A stretch of DNA of 64,000 nucleotides from Harmothoe impar (Eukaryota > Annelida > Polychaeta > Phyllodocida > Polynoidae). Numbering within the stretch: the stretch's first letter is position 1; the number at the start of each line of letters is the position of its first letter. The stretch lies in the NCBI GenBank assembly GCA_947462335.1, contig OX381704.1, positions 41,668,942 to 41,732,941 of the forward strand. Direction: 5' to 3'. Shown piece by piece: positions 55,601-64,000 of this stretch. The notes under the pieces are model-generated. The model did no database searches, was not told where the DNA came from, and saw only the letters and a list, made by a program, of their open reading frames with translations. Position numbers and translations under genes: made by a program.

Positions 55601-58600
55601 GGTCTTGGTGTTTGCCTGAAGGCGTGACTAACTATGTGGGCAGGGTGTCAGTGGCCAGTAGATGAGTGGGGGGGGGGGGGGGGGTGAGTTGGTATGAGTC
55701 CCACACTAGAGTATGGGGAGGTGGAGTGTATGAGTCCCCTTGCCAGCTGTTTCCAGGGTCCGGAGAGGGCCAAAGGTTGTTTATAAGCTCCAGAATACCT
55801 GGAGGGTGTGTTGGTCGCAAACACCAGCTGTTATCGAAGCTGCTGGGATTTGGGGTAAAGTCAGGGCCAATTAACTTGAGGTGAGGGCCACATGAAAGGC
55901 CCACAAGGGGTGATCGGAAAGAAGACCTGTCATTAGCTTGTCAGCTTCTAGATAAATCAGGCATAGAACCTGTCACAATGTACCCCCACCCACCACACCT
56001 TCCCACCCCATTTTCTTGCCAACTGCACACAGTAAGAAATAGCAAATTCCCCTGGAAACATTGGCCCGGCAGTCAAGTAAACCAATCAGAAAAGAGTTAC
56101 GAGGACTCCAATGTTGTGATATATTGTGGAGTAATGTGGATCAACAACAGAATTGATTTTACTTAAAAGAAGAAAGTATGAACTATGAATATGTCACCAG
56201 ATAAATTGCAATAACTGATAATAGTGATTTACGGAAAAAAAGAAAGTGTTCAGATGCACTAAAACAACAATAATTACAATACAATGTTCACATCACCCCT
56301 CCCCTCCATAGACCATACCGCATATAAAGTGGAGAACCCATAGGCCTACGGTGTGAAGATTCGTAACTTGTTGGTAGTGATCAGTGTCCGGTTTCAGTGT
56401 CGAAGGTCAGGGCTCTGACGGGGTCAGTCTCATACACAACCTAGACTAGTGCAAGGTACCCTTCAGTGGCAAATGTCATAATGAGTAAGGACTCAGCGAG
56501 TGCATACGAGCCTGACCTTCAAGGCTGCAGATCCTTCAGTTAACCCATGGGCCCTGGCATAGAATAAAGTGTCACTTTTAGAAGAGAATTATAAAATACC
56601 GCTATTTGTGAACTCGATGTCAGTCGCATAATGCTTAGTTTGTGTCATATGCAGTACATCATGATAATACAATAAAACAGTAAAAATAGAAGCCACTAAG
56701 GCACTGTGTTATCCTGTAGGCGTACTAGCGATATTGTGACATTGCAGATTTTCTAGTGTGCGCGGCCATTGCAGACCGCCAGCTGCTGGCAAGATAAGCA
56801 TGATAGGTACTCCTTGCCCCCTGCAAATTACAGATTAGATACCAGGGATTGTCGCATTGGTCTAGAAACCTGTCCCACTAGTTGCTCTAGATGCACATGT
56901 TCAATTCCGATAGTTAAGATTCATCATACATATGCATCGCGGCCAGATTTTATTATCATTGTTTTAACACTTTTTTTTATCTTTCAGGGAGGAGGAAGCA
57001 ATTAAATTGGATGGCTTAAGTGTCTCGGAAATGAAAGAGTTACGAGAAAAGTCGGAGAAGCATACGTTCCAAGCAGAGGTTGATCGGATGATGAAACTTA
57101 TCATCAACTCCCTCTACAAGAACAAGGAGGTAAATTGTCTAATTTCTCTGTTGACAATATCATTATCCCTAACCCTTTAAGTACTGCATAGTACTTTAAT
57201 GCAGTATGCCCTTGATCGTTATGATACATGAATGCAACCCAGAGTAATAGTCTTGCCAGGGCCTACATTCATGCATCATGACGACACAGGGCAGAGTCCA
57301 TTAAAACACGATGCAAGCTTCAAAACGTTTTATAGTACACATATAATATATACATTTAAAGAAAATCTTATTATGAGAGAGCTAAAATGATTCGCAACTT
57401 TATTTCAACCTAGTGTGGCCATACTGTACATGTATTTGTTAAATAATTGCTAATACAATTCTCATCGACAGATCTTCCTTCGTGAGTTGATCTCCAATGC
57501 CTCCGACGCCTTGGACAAGATTCGGTTCCTGGCACTCACAGATAAGAGTGTACTGGATACGACAGAGGAACTGGTTATCAAGATCAAGGTAATTACATCT
57601 TTTATTCTTTTTTTAAACGTTTGTTTTCATTATAATGTATATGATACACTATATCAGACGGCTGGCTCAGCTAGTATACAGCAAGCTGAACAAATGTAGG
57701 CAGGTTGATACCCATTTATAGAAGGTGTGATTGGTGACTTTACTCACCACCAAGTTAGTTAGTAAACATTGGTTGAATACACCAAATAGTATAACCCATT
57801 CTCAATCTGAACACCATCTCTTTGCCCTTGGTACACAAAGCATGTGTAGCCTGTATTTACACAAGTGTTGATGATGGTTCAGAAACTAGCCAGTAACCGG
57901 GATAGCCCTGGTAATTGCACAATACTCCTGTTTCCTTAGTCACTAGTCTGTTTCCTTAGTATACAAACCCTATCCACAGAGTAGACGGAGCCTGACAGAC
58001 AAACCTTTGATTTAACACCAGGCCATTACAATGTGAAAAGGTCTAGATACTCTTTCTTTTGAGCTAGTTTATGGACAGGACTGACAAGAAAGTAGTCTGA
58101 GGGGAGAAAAAAAGCAAACTAGTTTCCTTAGATGTGAAACAGCAGGTGCTCTACTACAGTACTTGTCAGGTATCAGCAGCATCTGTAGTAACCGGAAGCA
58201 CACCCAGCGCGGGTTGCTGGGAGTTCAGCATATGCCGAATAGCACTGTAAGGGTGTAGCATGTAATACATGTACCAACGGGTGGTGGTCGACTGTTCTTT
58301 TATTTTTTAACACCGGGAGGAATGTGAATTCAGTGCTACTCTAGACATGTACATTGACACCTGATCTGACACTTTTAGAGACATTGATCATGTAGAGGTT
58401 GTCAGAATTTTTTGGCAAATTATAATATACTTTAGATACCAGACTTCATAGAGTCATCTTTCTTATACCATTAAAGAGAATTGTGTCTGCTATATCAAGG
58501 CTGGCTACATGCTGGAGGAGGGTGTTGGAAGCTAACCCACGGTGCTAATACAAAGGACTTAACATCTTTGGCATATTGTATACCCTCACATACTCGATGG

Positions 58601-61600
58601 TTAAGCCAGATATCCCCCTCGTAACTGAGTTATATAGGTGGCCTATTTTGACATGCACTCAATTACTCATAGGGTATCTACCACGTATCAGTAGTGGCTG
58701 CTCAGAGTATACTTCTTCCTGAGCTGGCTGTAGAGATAAGAGAGCTGCTCATGTTGATTTGCCCTCCATCTCAATATAGCTCTCAGTGACTCACCATAAT
58801 CAAAAGGTGTACTTTCCACACACAAAACTCCACCAAGAAACACCATCAAACAATGGTCTTTCTAGTAAAATATTCCCACTTCGTGGGAAAATATTTCCAT
58901 ACACCGGTGCTTATCCATTTGCTAGAGGCATAACTGACGCAAGAATGAATGTTAAGGTGGATGGTATGGGGTGGTGGGTGGTGTGGGGAGGCGGGGTAAG
59001 ATTGTTAGCTATAGGGATCAGAAACAGGTGTGGCAGCCTCAAGTGGTAGATTACTCTGCTGCCTTCAGACATTGCTGCTAGACGGGGTAAGAGGTCACTG
59101 ATAAACGTTAAAAGTACTAAGTGAGTGCCGATTATGTGAATGAATGAACAGGAGCAATGTGCGGTAGCCATACCTGCCTGCCTTATCTGTGTGGGTCAAA
59201 ACATCAAGTATATCAGACATATCTATCATACCTAGCTCTAGAAAAAAACCCAGCAAGATGCAGAAGGTCACTGTCAGAAATGAAGTAACATAACCCTTTA
59301 AAGGCGGCGTGGTGGCTCAAGACTTTATGTTCATTTGTCATCATGGTGCTCAAATGCAGTGTCCACAAGGAACTGACCCGAGACTGCATCAGTGTATCCT
59401 GCTGACAGTTGAGAGTGTATCAACGCTATATGGTCGGCATGATACATGATTGTAGCAAGTCACCCTTACTTGTCTTAGGATATGGCGACACACTGGTTTA
59501 GTGTGTTAAAGCACTATGTTAACCAATAGAAAATAGTCTTAAGATTCCTAATCCTATAGCCTAAGCCATGTATTCCAACCTGTGGCATACGGCTCTGACT
59601 CTGAGTCTGCCCTCTTGAAGCACCATGAACCAGTCCAGAACTAGATCATATCCAAGAAGCACCTGAACCCGACTGGCGGCTAGGTCCAAAAGATCACTGT
59701 CTACAAAACAAAGGGCCCCCTGAGAAACAAACAGACCACACAAGCACGGGTCCCGCCTCCCCACACCCCCGGGATCGTGTTTTGTTTATGCTGGAGGCCG
59801 GAAGTGCGCTGACGTCACGGTAAGAGTGGTTATAAGGCAGCCAGGTGCTCGGAGCCCACAGCTGAGGGTGCAGCGATAAGTGGAACAGCTCCCTGGCTAC
59901 AGCCTCTCCCACCGCGCTGTTGGTGTTAGTAGCGTTACCATGGTTACCAGGGGGGCACCCCCCCCCCCCCATGCATAAAGTGTGCTGTAACTTCTTGAGT
60001 ACTCCCGAGCAGCTCACTCACTCTCCAAGCTGGGCCACAGTACACCTTCCCTGCACTGTGAGCAGCTCAGGGTGGTGAGTGAGGCGAGCTGCTCCCCTGC
60101 CCCTGGATGGTCCTATTTATAGAGGGAAGCAGTGTTCACTGGGGGCCATATCCCAAGAAGTATGGCTGGCTCACCCCGCCCACATTATGCCCTAGACTGG
60201 GACTATTTTCATACTAACTGTACCACAGAGCAGCTCTCCCTGAGCAGAAGGTGACCAGCTATACTGTAGTTGACCTACTTAGCGTAGTACAGAAAAGTTG
60301 TAATGACCATGTCTCAAGCCATGCTATGACCCTGGTAAATCTCTGTCAACAATAAAGCCGGTATTTTTGGTTTAAATACCCAGTACATATGTTATGCTTC
60401 CCAACTCGGCCAGACGATGGTGGTACAATAAGTGCCTGTCGGACAACGTCAGAGCTATTGATTGACCGGGCTGGGCTGGACTGCGAACCCAGCAGGTGCC
60501 ATGGAAAAAGTATTACTCCTGAGTACATGAATTTGCTAGTGTTGGATATGGCAAAGTTTAAGACAACAGCCCCCCCCCCCCCAACACATACACACCTACA
60601 CCTGCTGTGCTAGGAGATTAATTTCTCGTGTTGGAAATGTGCCCATACACAAGCGAGGAGGTAGGCGTAACATCCACACTTAGCTAGTACATGTATTATT
60701 GATCTAGACGAGCTAGGGAGCAAAAAATAAAAAAGTTGATATCACATGATTTTATATGTTGGAAATGGATTACAATATTAAAAGTGATAATTTTAAGCGA
60801 TGCGAAAAAGATCATGTCTGACATTCTACAAGTGATTAGTGCATATAGGTCCTAATGCCTCAAAGGTGTGTGGAGTAGGAGAAACATGAAGCTGTTAGAC
60901 AAGCTGTGGGTGGTGCCAGTTGTTGCTCATCAATAATGACGGGCCGGTTAGCGCTAGCAGCTCTAGCAGAGCTAACCTACTGATGCCGAGGTCCCAGACG
61001 GCGCCTGTCGACATCTTAGCACAAGAACAAGTCAGGCCCGCAGAGAGAGCAATAGACCAGTGGGTGGTTGGCATTTAGCTACAACTTGCATTCCGACCCC
61101 CTAGCTATGCTGGTTGAGATTATGTAGGAGTTGTTTTCCAATGTGAGCTCTCTATGGATCATGCTTATTTTTAACAGTTTCAAAGAAGCAAGTGTTTTCG
61201 TAGAAAGTATATTAAAATATTGCAATTCCCAAGCCTTCTTAGCAGATGCCCATGTGCCATTTACAGATCTGGTTGACGTACACTACCAAAGCATCTCAAT
61301 TGTATAATGTTTTGATAAAACAAATTGATTAGGAAAATAGCATCACAATGGCAATATGTCGTGCATTGGCTATTGTATATGACCAGGCAAGTTAAACCTC
61401 TGGCTCGTATAGCATTGGAGGTACAAGAGTATCCTGTAGTGTGTCAAGGTTATACTCGCTGCTCCATGAAGAAAGTGGGAGGGGTACCGGTGCACCTGTG
61501 TATTCACACGTCTCCATTAGCCAGACAGCCAGTACTACATAGGTTGAAAATAAATGGAAAGTAGAAAACCCAATTTGTAGGGCTCTTAATTAGAGAATAG

Positions 61601-64000
61601 GGAACAGACTTATGTATGGCCATAAATCAAATGTATTGGAGGCACTGTTCAGATCCGAAATAAACACACGATTTAGACCTTGAAATGCACATATTTGTAT
61701 ATTCAAAGGCATATCTAATGCAAATGCCCATCAGTCAAAAAGTTTTCAAACATAATCCCATTGCCATGAACAAGTAAAAAGTAAGCAAAATGAAGAAACT
61801 AACTTTATACCTTTTCTCACCTCAACAGGCGGACAAAGAGAACCATGTCCTCCATGTTATGGATACCGGTGTGGGCATGACCAAGGACGATCTGGTCAAG
61901 AACCTGGGAACCATCGCCAAGTCGGGAACCAGCGAATTCCTGCAGAAGTTGGGCCAGGCGTCCAGCGCCGAGAGCAGCGACCTGATCGGACAGTTCGGTG
62001 TGGGCTTCTACTCCAGCTTCCTTGGTAAGTCTGCGTGCACTGATAACATATTCAGGCTCTACTCTAGAAAGCAGAGGAATTTTACAGAGGGAAAAACAGA
62101 TGTATAGATCTCATGCCAACTATAATAGTACTACTGTAGATATGAAATAAATAAAATAGTTCTGGTTCACAAGCATAGCAGTCGATAATATGTTTACTCA
62201 TGATCAAATATTACTTTCCAGTGGCTGACCGTGTGATCGTCACATCTAAGCACAATGACGACGAACAGTACGTCTGGGAGTCTGATGCTAGCACCTTCTC
62301 CATCAGCAAGGATCCCCGCGGTAACACGCTCGGACGTGGAACCCAGATCAGGTAGGTTTCAAAACTACTCACACAAATATCTAAATAAAAAACGATATTA
62401 ATACGAATTGGTGAATTCATCATTGTTTATAAATCATGCCATCTTGATTGGCACGCCGGTGTCAAACATCAGTAAAAATGGGATTTTTTCAGGCAGAAGG
62501 AAGAATGATTAGTGCGTGCACACATAGTTTAAAAAAAAAGAAGTAAAAACAAAACAATAATAGCTACCTGTCCTTTTTACACCTATTACAATGATAGTAA
62601 CTGATTTACTGTATGTTGACAGCCTGCACCTTAAGGAGGAGGCTCACGACTTCCTGGAGCAGGGCACAATCAAGGACCTCGTCAAGAAGTACTCTCAGTT
62701 CATCAACTTCAACATCTACCTCTGGGACAGCAAGGTAACTAAGGCTCCTCCCTATACATTCCTACAGAGGATACATTACTGGGTACATGTACTTGTATGG
62801 AAAAAGAATCTGCTGCAGCTGTGTTACATGGGTATATGGGACACTCCTTATTTATGCAGGGAAAACATCAGGTTTCAGAACAACATACTGATTTTCATGC
62901 ATACTTGGAGTAGCGAAATGTTTTTTTGTTCAAATTTCTTAGGCACCCTTTCTTTAATAAATACCTGTGTTGTACTTGCAGACCGAGTCGGTCGAGGAGC
63001 CCATTGAGGACGATGAAGCAACAGAGGATGTGGATGCTGATGAGGAAGAAGAAGATGATGAGGCAAAGGTCGAGGAAGAAGAGGACAAGCCCAAGACAAA
63101 GAAGGTCGACCGGACCGTCTGGGACTGGAGCCTCATCAACGAGAACAAACCTATCTGGACTCGCAAGTAAGTTTAAATATTGCTTTTTCTCAAAAGATAT
63201 TCTATGCCTAATGAATTTTTAAATCACTCCACTGGAATATATTGACAATAATGATTCAAAAATGATAAAGAATAGAGGGATGCTCTTGCTATGTTGAGTT
63301 AGAAAAATATAGGTTTGCTCAAAACTAATGATCCACTTTTGTTTAAACCTAGGCCTGCTGAGATCACAGATGAGGAGTACAATGAATTTTACAAGAGCTT
63401 CTCCCGCGACTCTGACGACCCGATCGCCCACACCCACTTCACCGCTGAGGGTGAGGTCACCTTCCGCTCAATCCTCTTTGTGCCCAAAACATCTCCCAGC
63501 GACATGTTCCAGAGCTACGGCAAGAACGTCGACTTCATCAAGATGTACGTGCGTCGTGTCTTCATTACCGACAACTTCGCCGACATGATGCCCAAGTACC
63601 TTTCCTTCGTTAAGGGTATTGTCGACTCTGATGATCTGCCTCTGAACGTCTCCCGTGAGACTCTCCAGCAGCACAAGCTACTCAAGGTCATCAAGAAGAA
63701 GCTCGTCCGCAAGACTCTGGACATGATCAAGAAGATCAGCACTGAGGAATACGAGAAGTTCTGGAAGGAATACAGCACAAAGTAAGTGCCTACAGTTGGA
63801 TTCATTTTCTATTCTCTTGTTTTGACTTATTTAGATATGAAAAGATCACTATACAGCTTATGTAGAATTCTTGAAATGCTCACAGCTGTAAATTGCCTTG
63901 TTTTATAAACATAACACAAATTATAGGAAATAAGTCCCATCGCACCGTTCTGACCTAGTCATTTTGCTTGTCATTTCAGCATCAAGCTTGGAGTTATCGA
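52669..64000 (+). CDS. HSP90B1: HSP90B1 (GRP94/endoplasmin), N-terminal and part of middle domain
   Basis: Ten exons in the window: 52669-52720, 54007-54118, 56988-57129, 57472-57588, 61829-62024, 62222-62351, 62623-62734, 62982-63166, 63353-63781 and 63980 onward, running off the end. Phases agree throughout; about 498 codons are present of about 800 in the family. In order: signal peptide ([13 protein letters not shown]), acidic pre-N segment ending [20 protein letters not shown], the GHKL ATPase domain ([59 protein letters not shown]), the acidic linker ([16 protein letters not shown]), and the middle domain ([38 protein letters not shown]). GRP94 is the ER-lumen Hsp90 that folds client membrane and secreted proteins. 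The C-terminal KDEL lies beyond the window. Three ERSEs precede it, fitting induction by the unfolded protein response. Intron 4 is 4.2 kb. Confidence 0.97.
55662..55690 (+). repeat. poly-G tract in HSP90B1 intron 2
   Basis: A run of about 20 G bases follows GATGAGT. It is one of many homopolymer G or C tracts in the window. The neighbouring open frames on either strand reflect only the low-complexity sequence. Confidence 0.7.
59805..59840 (+). promoter_or_regulatory. possible cryptic promoter in HSP90B1 intron 4 (CRE plus TATA-like)
   Basis: A perfect palindromic CRE, TGACGTCA (59810-59817), is followed by TTATAAGG 13 bases later, in a locally GC-rich stretch. No exon is recognised downstream that would confirm a transcript. 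Confidence 0.25.

Noticed and set aside
62875..63170. Serine-rich minus-strand frames
   Set aside because: They are complements of the acidic linker exon of HSP90B1.

Overview
The window is nuclear DNA from an animal. It has spliced genes with consensus GT-AG introns, a replication-type histone 3' stem-loop, and abundant inverted-repeat transposons and minisatellites. The H1 sequence, the intron-rich gene structures and the repeats (many TACATGTA words, long poly-G/C tracts) suggest a marine invertebrate, perhaps an echinoderm or hemichordate. The sequence alone does not fix the phylum.

Six genes can be modelled. From left to right: a histone H1 gene (2213-2875, +) with its 3' processing stem-loop; HSPA14, an atypical Hsp70 (13 coding exons, 15089 down to 7613, -, 503 aa); MANF/CDNF (4 exons, 15353-21940, +, 195 aa), head-to-head with HSPA14 across a 263-bp gap; ELP6 (2 exons, 25519-26816, +, 271 aa); TMEM168 (4 coding exons, 36021-49023, +, 706 aa); and the first ten coding exons of HSP90B1 (GRP94, 52669 to the window end, +). 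Exon phases agree at every junction, and the protein lengths match the vertebrate families where the gene is complete.

HSPA14 (ribosome-associated co-translational chaperone), MANF and GRP94 (both ER proteostasis) share a theme. The GRP94 promoter has two perfect and one near-perfect ER stress elements. The HSPA14-MANF pair matches the human HSPA14-CDNF arrangement and looks like ancient conserved microsynteny.

The rest is mostly repeats: several families of terminal-inverted-repeat elements (3163-5005, 5955-6254, 6437-7174, 11934-12751, 13485-14081, 17263-17484, 23557-23780, 28835-29145, 34542-35102, 46879-47103), a tRNA-like SINE head, a LINE relic, GC- and purine-rich minisatellites (32.1-33.5 kb), and an inverted copy of part of an HSPA14 exon and intron at 5706-5890.

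The most unusual object is in TMEM168 intron 3. It is a 6.46-kb DIRS-type tyrosine-recombinase retroelement (39854-46314). Its internal complementary region matches both element ends perfectly (39/39 and 97/97 bases), so it inserted recently. No reverse transcriptase is recognisable, and most of the interior is a 27-bp array whose reading frame runs into a recombinase gene carrying stop codons.
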